From Mobilitalea sp. (GTDB lineage Bacteria; Bacillota_A; Clostridia; Lachnospirales; Lachnospiraceae): DNA of 18,508 nucleotides. This document shows, in pieces, positions 10,572-17,846 of this stretch; positions within the stretch are counted from its first letter, which is position 1; the number at the start of each line of letters is the position of its first letter. The notes beneath the pieces are model-generated. The model saw only the letters and a program-made list of their open reading frames with translations, was not told the origin of the DNA and searched no databases. The stretch lies in the NCBI GenBank assembly GCA_029974875.1, contig JARKQP010000519.1, positions 1 to 18,508 on the forward strand, written 5' to 3'. A program made the translations under genes and the position numbers.

Positions 10572-11819
10572 TTATCTCTTTGTAAGAACTTCCTGCTCGT
10601 ATTTCTGGATTTCTGCAAACCACTCTGTCTTCTCCGGAACATTGTTGATCTCGCAGAAATAGTTCCATACATCACCTACAGGATATAGCTTTAATTCCTC
10701 CTGGAGCATCATTAATTCAGATAAGCGTCTGTCATTCTGAAGCTTTGCAAGATGTGCATTCGGAAGTAATAATGCATTTAAAAGCGCCTTCTGCATGTTT
10801 CTCATGCCGACAACCCAAGCTGAGATCCTGTTGATGCTGGCATCAAAGTAATCCAGGGAAATAAGCACCCTGTCAACACCGTTTCTAACGATTTCCTTTG
10901 CAATCTCCTTGGTCTCATCATCAAATAATACAACATGGTCACTATCCCAACGAACCGGTCTGGTTACATGGAGTGCAAGCTTTTCGGAGAATAACAGCAT
11001 GGAAGAGATTTTATCGGATACCACCTCTGTCGGATGATAATGTCCGTTATCCAGTAAGCAAAGGATATTATTCTTTGCAGCATAGTTCATGTAGAACTCA
11101 TGGGAGCCTACGGTATAGCTTTCCAGACCGATTCCAAATACCTTGGATTCTACTGCAACATATACCTTGCTCTTATCATAAGGGATTGCAAGGATCTGAT
11201 CCAGGGAATCCTTAAGTCTTGCACGGGGAGCGGTCCTGTCGGCAGGAATATCCTTAAAACCATCCGGAATCCAGATGTTCATGCAGCAAGGTGTTCCCAG
11301 CTCCTCTGCAAAATACTCTGAAATTCTGAGGCAGCACTTTCCATGCTCGATCCAGAATTTACGGATGTCATCATTCTCGCTGGAAAGGGTTGCGTCCGCT
11401 GCAAAAGGATGTGAGAAGTAGGTAGGGTTAAAATCAAGTCCCAGCCCTCTTTCCTTCGCAAATTCAACCCATTTCTTAAAATGCTTTGGTTCAAGCTGGT
11501 TGCGGTCCGCTTTTTCGCCATCCTCAAAGATTGCATAGCTTGCATGGAGGCTAACCCTGTGGACACCTGGGATCAGGCTTAAGGCCTTATCAATGTCAGC
11601 CATCAGTTCCTCCGGGGTAGATGCTTTTCCCGGATAGTTACCGGTTGCCTGGATACCGCCGGATAATTCGCCAGCGCCTTCAAAGCCGCCTACATCATCA
11701 CCCTGCCAGCAGTGCATGGAAATGGGGATGTTCTGGAGCCTCTTGATTGCAGCATCTGTGTCAACACCAATTTTTGCGTAAATTTCTTTTGCGGATTCAT
11801 ATCTTTGTAAAGTTGTCAT
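10572..11819 (-). CDS. rhaA: L-rhamnose isomerase
   Basis: Cytoplasmic, metal-dependent isomerase converting L-rhamnose to L-rhamnulose. 415 residues, close to the E. coli enzyme's 419. Conserved stretches include [15 protein letters not shown] near the N-terminus, [22 protein letters not shown] and [12 protein letters not shown]. Likely metal ligands by comparison with the E. coli enzyme are E224, D257 (LLDNGHYHP), H284 and an aspartate at 323 or 326. Start ATG at 11819 follows AGGAGGAAATAACAC. It is transcribed 188 bases after rhaB and 41 bases before the chemoreceptor gene. A full-length, intact gene. Confidence 0.97.
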   Translation of the reverse strand: MTTLQRYESAKEIYAKIGVDTDAAIKRLQNIPISMHCWQGDDVGGFEGAGELSGGIQATGNYPGKASTPEELMADIDKALSLIPGVHRVSLHASYAIFEDGEKADRNQLEPKHFKKWVEFAKERGLGLDFNPTYFSHPFAADATLSSENDDIRKFWIEHGKCCLRISEYFAEELGTPCCMNIWIPDGFKDIPADRTAPRARLKDSLDQILAIPYDKSKVYVAVESKVFGIGLESYTVGSHEFYMNYAAKNNILCLLDNGHYHPTEVVSDKISSMLLFSEKLALHVTRPVRWDSDHVVLFDDETKEIAKEIVRNGVDRVLISLDYFDASINRISAWVVGMRNMQKALLNALLLPNAHLAKLQNDRRLSELMMLQEELKLYPVGDVWNYFCEINNVPEKTEWFAEIQKYEQEVLTKR

Positions 11820-11851
11820 GTGTTATTTCCTCCTAATATAATATATTTTTG

Positions 11852-11876
11852 TTATGTTTGAATGCAATGAACATAA
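11852..11876. repeat. Inverted repeat in the rhaA leader
   Basis: TTATGTT (11852-11858) and AACATAA (11870-11876) form 7-base perfect arms with an 11-base loop, about 20 bases upstream of the rhaA ribosome binding site. It could be an operator or a weak mRNA hairpin; nothing in the sequence decides which. Confidence 0.35.
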
Positions 11877-11924
11877 TTTAAACATCCATTGAATATAATG
11901 CCTTACTTTTTCCCAGTCTGCTGT

Positions 11925-11942
11925 CCGGCACTTTGTTGCCGG
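11925..11942 (-). other. Hairpin in the rhaB-rhaA intergenic region
   Basis: CCGGCA (11925-11930) and TGCCGG (11937-11942) form a perfect GC-rich 6-base stem with a 6-base loop. No T tract follows on the minus strand, so it is unlikely to terminate; it may mark mRNA processing or differential stability between rhaB and rhaA. The rest of the 188-base gap is AT-rich, with no gene. Confidence 0.45.
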
Positions 11943-12007
11943 TTCCTCGTATATTTTGCAGGTTACATACTTTTCACTTTTGTGCCCTGTTTTTTGTTCC
12001 CTGTTAT

Positions 12008-13402
12008 CTAATACTTTCCTATTTCAAAGGATTTGCTTACGCATTCACGTGCAGCCTTAAGATCCGCCAGATCCTGGTTGCTGATCATCTGGGCAAGGAT
12101 ATTACCGATTGCAGTTGCCTCGCCAGGTCCTGTATATACGGTCCTACCTGTATAACGGGCAGTCAGCATATTTAAATAATCTGCATTGGAGCCGCCGCCG
12201 ACCACATGGATCTTATCAAACTTCTTACCCGTCAATTCCTCTATCTCGTCAACAGTATCCTTATAGCACTTTGCAAGACTGTTGTAGATCACTGATGCGA
12301 CCTCAGCAATTCCTTCCGGTACCGGCTGACCTGTCTCAGCACACGCCTTCTTCACTTCCTCCGTCATATTCTCCGGAGCCAGGAAGCGTCCGTCGTTGGC
12401 ATCAACCAGGGATGGAATGGTAGTCTTTGATGCCTGATCACAGATTTCAGCGTAGGATAAGCCTGCTCCGATCTCCTTCTTCACTGACTGGATCATCCAA
12501 AGTCCCATGATGTTCTTTAAATAACGGAAACGGTATTCATAGCCGCCTTCGTTGGTCAAATTACACTCCTTGCTCCTTGGGGAACAATCCGCATCCGTAC
12601 GCTCAATCCCCATTAAGGACCAGGTGCCGGAGCTGATGTAGAGGGGAAATTCATCACTGGAGGGCACTGCCATAACTGCTGAACCGGTATCGTGTGTTGC
12701 GGGAAGCACTACCTTACAGTCAAAGCCGACCTCTTCCTGCACTTCCTTTGCCAGCCCGCCCAGGACTGTGCCCGGAAGGGAGGTATCCTGAAAGATCTTG
12801 CGTGGATAGCCCAGCATATCAATCAGCTCGTAATCCCAATTCTTAGTGACCGGATTAACCAGCTGCCCCGTTGTTGCATTGGTGTATTCATTGCTTTTTA
12901 CACCGCTGAGCAGGAAATGGAAATAGTCCGGAGTCATCAGGAAGCTTTCCGCCTGTTCCAAATAGTCCGGATGCTTTACCTTAACAGCCATAAGCTGGTA
13001 GATGGTATTAAAGATCTGCTTTTGGATCCCTGTCCTTGCATAAAGGTTGTCCTCAGAAATGATTTCATAAACCTTATCATCCATTCCCTGGGTACGGCTG
13101 TCACGGTAAGCTACCGTATTGCCAATCACCTTATTGTCCTTGTCAAGAAGAACATAATCTACTCCCCAGGTATCAACACCCACGCTGACCGGTATTTTGC
13201 CCAGCTCTTTACATTTCTTCATGCCAAGCTTAATCTCAGTGAACAGTCTGTCAAAATCCCAGCAATATTCGCCGTCCTTTTTGGCAATCCCGTTCTCAAA
13301 GCGATGGACCTCTTCCATCACAAGCTGTCCGTCTTTTAAATAACCCAAAATGTGGCGGCCGCTCGAAGCGCCGATATCGACCGCTAAATAATAATTACTC
13401 AT
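12008..13402 (-). CDS. rhaB: Rhamnulokinase
   Basis: Cytoplasmic FGGY-family kinase that phosphorylates L-rhamnulose at C1. 464 residues from the ATG at 13402, behind AAAGGAG; the frame stays open a further 41 codons upstream, but those contain no protein-like sequence and cover the promoter. N-terminal phosphate loop motif YYLAVDIGASSGRHI, substrate motif VDTWGVDYVLLD at about 76-87, catalytic base D238 in ATHDTGSAV, second ATP motif YISSGTWSLMG and C-terminal HVVGGGSNADYLNMLTA. First gene of the rhamnose operon. No rhamnulose-1-phosphate aldolase gene follows within the window, so the pathway must be completed elsewhere. Confidence 0.96.
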   Translation of the reverse strand: MSNYYLAVDIGASSGRHILGYLKDGQLVMEEVHRFENGIAKKDGEYCWDFDRLFTEIKLGMKKCKELGKIPVSVGVDTWGVDYVLLDKDNKVIGNTVAYRDSRTQGMDDKVYEIISEDNLYARTGIQKQIFNTIYQLMAVKVKHPDYLEQAESFLMTPDYFHFLLSGVKSNEYTNATTGQLVNPVTKNWDYELIDMLGYPRKIFQDTSLPGTVLGGLAKEVQEEVGFDCKVVLPATHDTGSAVMAVPSSDEFPLYISSGTWSLMGIERTDADCSPRSKECNLTNEGGYEYRFRYLKNIMGLWMIQSVKKEIGAGLSYAEICDQASKTTIPSLVDANDGRFLAPENMTEEVKKACAETGQPVPEGIAEVASVIYNSLAKCYKDTVDEIEELTGKKFDKIHVVGGGSNADYLNMLTARYTGRTVYTGPGEATAIGNILAQMISNQDLADLKAARECVSKSFEIGKY

Positions 13403-13429
13403 AGTAACTGCTCCTTTCCTCATTATTTC

Positions 13430-13492
13430 ATTATACAGGAGAAAATCCACAAAAAAAAGAACACCATTTGTATAAAAAAGTGTCCTGATTTG
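13430..13492 (-). promoter_or_regulatory. Candidate rhaB promoter with AraC-type direct repeat
   Basis: A perfect -10 box TATAAT lies at 13435-13430, about 30 bases before the rhaB start codon. There is no recognisable -35. Upstream, CAAAT occurs twice on the minus strand (13492-13488 and 13470-13466), exactly 22 bases apart, or two helical turns. The nearer copy would sit at about -44 to -48, where a RhaS-like activator would touch polymerase. The repeat is short, so this is a suggestion only. Confidence 0.4.
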
Positions 13493-13567
13493 CATTTCAC
13501 ATAATATTGGATGCATCGCCTTCATGCCCCTTAGTAATTCTGCCCTATAAAATAGAAGCAGATAAGA

Positions 13568-13588
13568 CCCTATATGGACATATTAGGG
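13568..13588 (-). other. Small hairpin at the 3' end of the AraC-type regulator gene
   Basis: CCCT-ATAT (13568-13575) pairs with ATAT-AGGG (13580-13588, one-base bulge) around a 4-base loop. It overlaps the regulator's stop codon. No T tract follows, so transcription may continue into rhaB. Confidence 0.35.
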
Positions 13589-14548
13589 CTTGGCATCCCT
13601 GTATTTCTTCGGCGATACGTTATATTTTTCAAAGAAGATGCGATGGAAGTAGCTAAGGTTATCATAACCTACCGCCAGACCGATTTCAGCTACAGTTAGT
13701 TTGGTCGTAGAAAGCAAGTATGCCGCCTGGTTCAATCTTTTGGTCTGCAGCAGCTCCGTAAAGGTCTTGCCTGTCAGCCTCTTAACCATCCTGCTTAACC
13801 AATATAAATCGCAGTGCATCGCCTCTGCCAGATCGGATAATTTCCCATCCCGGTAATGCTCTTCGATATAACGGAGCAAGCGGATAGCCAATTCCTGCTC
13901 ATACTGGTTCTTACCCACCGATACCTTATCCGTATGGTTCATCAGCTGCAGGAACATAAGTCCCATGGTAACCTGGTTAATACTCCGTACATTCTGCAGG
14001 TTATTCATTATGGTCCATATTAAATTCTCCACCAGATTCTGGATCGGAAGTATGTCGGCCACCTTAAAATGCAGGTAGTTAACCTTATCATCCTCACGTT
14101 TTAGACACCCTATGATAAATTCACGGAGAAGATTCTCCTCCTCCCCTATCATTACCAGGGTTCGGTCGAAAAATTCAGGGAGAATAATAAAATTTACCGC
14201 AATATCGTCAATGCCCGCCGGAAGTATCTCCTGGGTTGCATTTTGGTTCAGTAACAACAGTTCCCCCTCATTCAGCTCCACATCTTCCCCATTAATCATA
14301 TGATGCGTCTGTCCCTGGCACATGTAGATCATTTCCACATAATTATGCTTGTGCTTTGGAAAATAGGCAAAGCGGGTATGAGGGCGCACCTGGATAAGCT
14401 TTCCATGATCGAGAAGCTTTTTATTGTCAATAATGTTCGAGGAGGAATCCATATAGATGGATTTATCGATCTGCTGCTTTCTTCCATCCAATATGTCTTG
14501 TTCTTCCATAGTTATTACTTTTAATTTTTCTAAAATTTGAGGATTCAT
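13583..14548 (-). CDS. Cupin/AraC-type transcriptional regulator, probable rhamnose operon activator
   Basis: Sugar-responsive DNA-binding regulator of the RhaS/RhaR kind. 321 residues. The N-terminal half has a cupin-like sensing domain with FPKHKHNYVEMIYMCQGQ and LNEGELLLLN (about 65-105). The C-terminal ~105 residues are an AraC double helix-turn-helix (KLSDLAEAMHCDLYWLSRMV; IGLAVGYDNLSYFHRIFFEK; VSPKKYRD). Start ATG at 14548 follows AAGGTGGGG. It lies in the same direction as, and 180 bases upstream of, rhaB, and has its own promoter. Its role as rhamnose activator is inferred from position; the family is certain. Confidence 0.9.
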   Translation of the reverse strand: MNPQILEKLKVITMEEQDILDGRKQQIDKSIYMDSSSNIIDNKKLLDHGKLIQVRPHTRFAYFPKHKHNYVEMIYMCQGQTHHMINGEDVELNEGELLLLNQNATQEILPAGIDDIAVNFIILPEFFDRTLVMIGEEENLLREFIIGCLKREDDKVNYLHFKVADILPIQNLVENLIWTIMNNLQNVRSINQVTMGLMFLQLMNHTDKVSVGKNQYEQELAIRLLRYIEEHYRDGKLSDLAEAMHCDLYWLSRMVKRLTGKTFTELLQTKRLNQAAYLLSTTKLTVAEIGLAVGYDNLSYFHRIFFEKYNVSPKKYRDAKP

Positions 14549-14581
14549 TCTACCCCACCTTTATAAAGAATGAAGGCCAAC

Positions 14582-14595
14582 GTTACCCTTGTAAC
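14582..14595. promoter_or_regulatory. Inverted repeat in the leader of the AraC-type regulator
   Basis: GTTAC (14582-14586) and GTAAC (14591-14595) around CCTT, just downstream of the predicted transcription start of the regulator gene. It could be an autoregulatory operator. Short arms, so weak support. Confidence 0.3.
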
Positions 14596-14614
14596 ACGAT
14601 TGTTCTACGACAAT

Positions 14615-14643
14615 ATCTTATCATAATGTTTTATGCCTGACAA
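14615..14643 (-). promoter_or_regulatory. Promoter of the AraC-type regulator gene
   Basis: On the minus strand, -35 TTGTCA (14643-14638), a 17-base spacer and -10 TAAGAT (14620-14615) preceded by TGA, an extended -10 form. It drives leftward transcription into the regulator at 14548, leaving a leader of about 60 bases. Confidence 0.65.
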
Positions 14644-14710
14644 CATATATACAACGCGCTTGATCTATAAAGCTTCCTGCAGACACTTATTTATTAACAA
14701 ATTAAGCATT

Positions 14711-14764
14711 CAGTATTATAAAAATGTGATTTAATGTCAGTATTATAAAAGTGTGATTTAATTG
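14711..14764. repeat. Two 27-bp tandem direct repeats upstream of the ATPase promoter
   Basis: 14711-14737 and 14738-14764 are adjacent copies differing at three positions. Each starts CAGTATTATAAAA and ends with GTGATTTAAT plus two bases. The second copy runs into the -35 box. The GTGAT core, preceded by A-rich sequence, recurs at 14804-14808 and 14836-14840, downstream of the -10. Seen directly. Confidence 0.85.
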
Positions 14765-14790
14765 ACAAATACTAGAAACAGAATTATAAT
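14762..14790 (+). promoter_or_regulatory. Consensus sigma-A promoter of the ATPase gene
   Basis: TTGACA (14762-14767), a 17-base spacer and TATAAT (14785-14790): a perfect consensus housekeeping promoter. Predicted start near 14797, giving a leader of about 60 bases to the ATG at 14859. Repeats on both sides of the core suggest that a repressor may hold it in check. Confidence 0.85.
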
Positions 14791-14858
14791 AATTAATAAT
14801 AATGTGATTATATTACACTAAATATGCATAAAAACGTGATATTTTGGGGGGGTGTGCT

Positions 14859-16208
14859 ATGGAAAGACTGATTATGCAAAAACTGTTAGACTGGAAAAAT
14901 GCCAAATATAGGAAGCCTTTAATTTTAAAAGGAGTGCGCCAAGTCGGTAAGACCTGGATCTTAAAAGAGTTTGCCAGACTCCATTATGAAAATATCGCGT
15001 ATTTCAACTTCGATGAACATCCTGAATATAAGCAGTTTTTTGAGAGCACTAAGGATGTAGAGAGAATTTTACAAAACTTAATGATGGCTAGCGGTGAATC
15101 CATTAAGCAGGATGCCCCACAGAATACCCTCATCGTTTTTGATGAAATCCAGGAATGCCCCAATGCCTTGAATACGCTAAAATACTTTTGTGAAAATACG
15201 CCCCACTATCATGTCGCCTGTGCAGGCTCCCTTTTGGGCATTGCATTGTCTAAGCCAGCATCCTTTCCAGTTGGCAAGGTGGACTTTTTAGAGATTATGC
15301 CTATGACCTTTACTGAATTTTTAATGGCTAATGGTGACGAAAACCTTGTCCATTATATGAATCGTATAGACCGGATCGAACCAGTCCCTGACGCCTTTTT
15401 TAATCCATTATATGAAAAGCTAAAGATGTATTTTGTAACCGGAGGCATGCCTGAATCAGTCCGCTCTTGGACGCAGGATAGAGATGTAGAGCTTATGCAA
15501 CAGGTCTTATCAAATATTTTGGGCGCATATGAGCGTGATTTTGCCAAGCATCCTGACCCTGGAGATTTCCCTAAGATATCCCTGATCTGGAGGTCAATCC
15601 CTTCCCAACTGGCGAGAGAGAACAAAAAGTTTATTTATAAGGTAGTGAAGGACGGAGCGAGGGCAAGGGAATATGAGGATGCCTTACAGTGGCTTTGTGA
15701 TGCCAGCCTTACTTATAAAATATATCGCAGCAGTGCCCCAGGGCTGCCCATTTCTGCTTATGATGATTTATCCGCCTTCAAGCTGTATATGGCAGATGTA
15801 GGCTTGTTACGGAGGTTGGCCCTCTTAGCCCCCTCTGCCTTTGGTGAAGGTAATAGACTGTTTGTGGAGTTTAAGGGTGCCTTAAGTGAAAATTACATCC
15901 TGCAAGCCTTACACAGCCAGTTTGAAGCCATGCCACGCTATTGGGCTATTGATAATCCCAGATATGAAGTGGATTTTCTTATCCAAAGAGAAAACGATAT
16001 TTTACCAGTGGAAGTAAAATCAGAGAGCAATGTTGAAAGCAGGAGCTTGAAAAAGTACAAGGAAAAGTACAGTGATAAGGTGAAGCTTCGGGTTCGCTTT
16101 TCCCTTAACAACTTACGTCTTGATGACGACTTGCTGAATATCCCTTTGTTTATGGCTGATTATGCGGATAAGCTTATCGGGATGGCTTTAGGGCAGTTAG
16201 AAAATTAA
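14859..16208 (+). CDS. AAA_14 / DUF4143 ATPase
   Basis: P-loop ATPase of a widespread family whose cellular role is not established. 449 residues from the ATG at 14859, directly behind GGGGGGTG; an in-frame TTG at 14844 lies inside the ribosome binding site and is rejected. Walker A is GVRQVGKT (25-32), Walker B is LIVFDEIQE with D95-E96, and a CAGSLLG sensor-like motif is near 111-117. The C-terminal DUF4143 part has E344, then VDFLI (D372) and PVEVKS (E385, K387), a spacing like a PD-(D/E)xK nuclease core. It is the only complete rightward gene in the window, has its own strong promoter and terminator, and is functionally unrelated to the sugar genes. It may be a mobile or selfish single-gene cargo, but no insertion ends are visible. 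Confidence 0.92.
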   Translation: MERLIMQKLLDWKNAKYRKPLILKGVRQVGKTWILKEFARLHYENIAYFNFDEHPEYKQFFESTKDVERILQNLMMASGESIKQDAPQNTLIVFDEIQECPNALNTLKYFCENTPHYHVACAGSLLGIALSKPASFPVGKVDFLEIMPMTFTEFLMANGDENLVHYMNRIDRIEPVPDAFFNPLYEKLKMYFVTGGMPESVRSWTQDRDVELMQQVLSNILGAYERDFAKHPDPGDFPKISLIWRSIPSQLARENKKFIYKVVKDGARAREYEDALQWLCDASLTYKIYRSSAPGLPISAYDDLSAFKLYMADVGLLRRLALLAPSAFGEGNRLFVEFKGALSENYILQALHSQFEAMPRYWAIDNPRYEVDFLIQRENDILPVEVKSESNVESRSLKKYKEKYSDKVKLRVRFSLNNLRLDDDLLNIPLFMADYADKLIGMALGQLEN

Positions 16209-16234
16209 ACAGGAAATTATATAAAAAGAGTATA

Positions 16235-16266
16235 AATAACCCAGGGCTTTGCTTCCCTGGGTTATT
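16235..16266. terminator. Bidirectional terminator between convergent genes
   Basis: AATAACCCAGGG (16235-16246) and CCCTGGGTTATT (16255-16266) form a perfect 12-base stem with an 8-base loop. It lies between the ATPase stop and the response regulator stop. On the minus strand it is followed after a few bases by CTTTTTATATAA; on the plus strand the arm itself ends in TTATT. Probably serves both genes. Confidence 0.8.
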
Positions 16267-16274
16267 ATGAGCCA

Positions 16275-17846
16275 TTATTTTCTTTCTTCTGAAGGTGAGA
16301 TCCCGTGTACTTTTTTATAGGAATGGGAAAAATGGGAAAAATTATCGTAGCCTACCCTGGAAGCAACAAATTTAATAGGTAAGGCCGTTGTTTTGATCAG
16401 ATTCCTTGCCACATTCATTTTTTCACATATAATATATTCTCCCAAGGTCACCCCCGTATCTCTTTTAAATATCCGCGTTAAGTAATCCGGATTTAAATGT
16501 ACAGCCAAAGCAACATCCGTTCTTTTTAAATCCTTTCCGATATTATCATGGATATACTCCTTTACCCGGTCGGTTATGTTCAAGTCCGCTTCCTTATCAA
16601 TGTTATCCATAAATAAATTCATAATTTCATTAATAAACCGCAGCATGCCATGTAAAGAATGGACAGATTCCTGGTATACATTCAGCTTCATGATCTGCTT
16701 CATCACTTCATGGGGCTGCACCTTATATTCCTCCAGACTGTCACATACCATCCGGATCAAATCGATATGAAAATGATACAGGACATCCTGGCTTAACTGG
16801 CCATGCTTTGCCAGATTATTCAGATATTCTTTCATCTCCTCCCTCACCGTATCAATCAGATTCGATGATAAATACTGCTTCCATCTCTTTAGGGAGGTTA
16901 AATGGTATTCATTTTTCCCTTCCTTAAACTCACTGTAGCCCTCTTGAAAAATCCCTTCCTTGGAAGTCACGTTCTTCTCCTTCATGGCAATAAGGCTTTG
17001 ATAGCTTTCATTTATGTCGGAAGTACTAACGGCCCTTGATGCATAGTATGCCGTGTGCAAATCATAGAAGGCAGAGAGATTCTTATCAATCAAGGTCAGC
17101 TGCCGGATAAAGCCCTCATAATCCATGCAATAGCCCTTGATTCCGTAGACCAGTATAAAATAAGAAATTTTTGATGCCGGGTACAATATGACATCCTGTT
17201 CATAGGATGCAAATAATTCCCTGCTGATATTGGTTATAATAAATTGCAGCAATTCATCCCCAAGCTGCTGCAGCTTATCCTCTGCATTAAACTGGATCAG
17301 GAAGGAATAACAGCTTTGTGACCATTTGGGCAGCGTAACAATGTCACCGTATTTTTCATAAAGCTTCTGGGTAATGCCGCCATTTACAAGATCCCTCAGG
17401 ATTGTCCCCTTCAGGGCGTCTTTGCGCTCCAGCATAGCCTTATACAAGGAATACGCCTTATTATGGCTGTTCTTCTCCAACACCTTGATGACCGCACTTG
17501 CTATGACCTTTTGAACCTCCCCGTAGGGTGCCGGCTGCAGGATATAGTCATAGCCCCCTGCCTTGATTGCTTCCTTCGCATATTCAAATTCTGCATGGGC
17601 TGTCAGGAAAATGCATTCCAGGTCAATGTTTTCCTGCCTCACCCACTGTAACAGCTTGATCCCGTTCTCTATCGGCATCTCTATATCACAGAGCATGATA
17701 TCGATTCTCTGCTCCTTTAATACCGCCTTTGCTTCAAAGGCGTTGAAGGCTGTAAATACCTCGGTAATCCCTATCAGATTCCATGAAATCCCTTGTGCAA
17801 TGCCATTTACAACGCTGGTCTGATCATCGACAATCAATAAATTCAT
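16275..17846 (-). CDS. YesN-like response regulator with AraC-type DNA-binding domain
   Basis: Transcriptional regulator of a two-component pair. 523 residues from the ATG at 17846, preceded by GGGAGGGGG; a GTG at 17861 in frame lies in that ribosome binding site. N-terminal receiver domain (1-120) with acidic pair D7-D8, phospho-acceptor D54 in LCDIEMP and T82. The lysine that is nearly invariant in receivers (usual xKP) is Gln104 in YILQPAPY. A linker of about 300 residues without a recognised domain follows. The C-terminal ~100 residues are an AraC double helix-turn-helix (VALAVHLNPDYLTRIFKRD; VASRVGYDNFSHFSHSYKK; ISPSE). Its start codon overlaps the kinase stop as ATGA, so the two are translationally coupled. 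Such pairs usually control sugar ABC transporters, none of which is in the window. Confidence 0.9.
   Translation of the reverse strand: MNLLIVDDQTSVVNGIAQGISWNLIGITEVFTAFNAFEAKAVLKEQRIDIMLCDIEMPIENGIKLLQWVRQENIDLECIFLTAHAEFEYAKEAIKAGGYDYILQPAPYGEVQKVIASAVIKVLEKNSHNKAYSLYKAMLERKDALKGTILRDLVNGGITQKLYEKYGDIVTLPKWSQSCYSFLIQFNAEDKLQQLGDELLQFIITNISRELFASYEQDVILYPASKISYFILVYGIKGYCMDYEGFIRQLTLIDKNLSAFYDLHTAYYASRAVSTSDINESYQSLIAMKEKNVTSKEGIFQEGYSEFKEGKNEYHLTSLKRWKQYLSSNLIDTVREEMKEYLNNLAKHGQLSQDVLYHFHIDLIRMVCDSLEEYKVQPHEVMKQIMKLNVYQESVHSLHGMLRFINEIMNLFMDNIDKEADLNITDRVKEYIHDNIGKDLKRTDVALAVHLNPDYLTRIFKRDTGVTLGEYIICEKMNVARNLIKTTALPIKFVASRVGYDNFSHFSHSYKKVHGISPSEERK

Noticed and set aside
12692..13339. Long open frame on the + strand opposite rhaB
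   Set aside because: It is fully antisense to an intact, well-conserved kinase, has no ribosome binding site or family motif, and looks like a by-product of codon use.
14711..14764. CRISPR or mobile-element end repeats
   Set aside because: Only two adjacent copies without spacers, and they sit directly against a promoter; there are no matching repeats after the ATPase gene.
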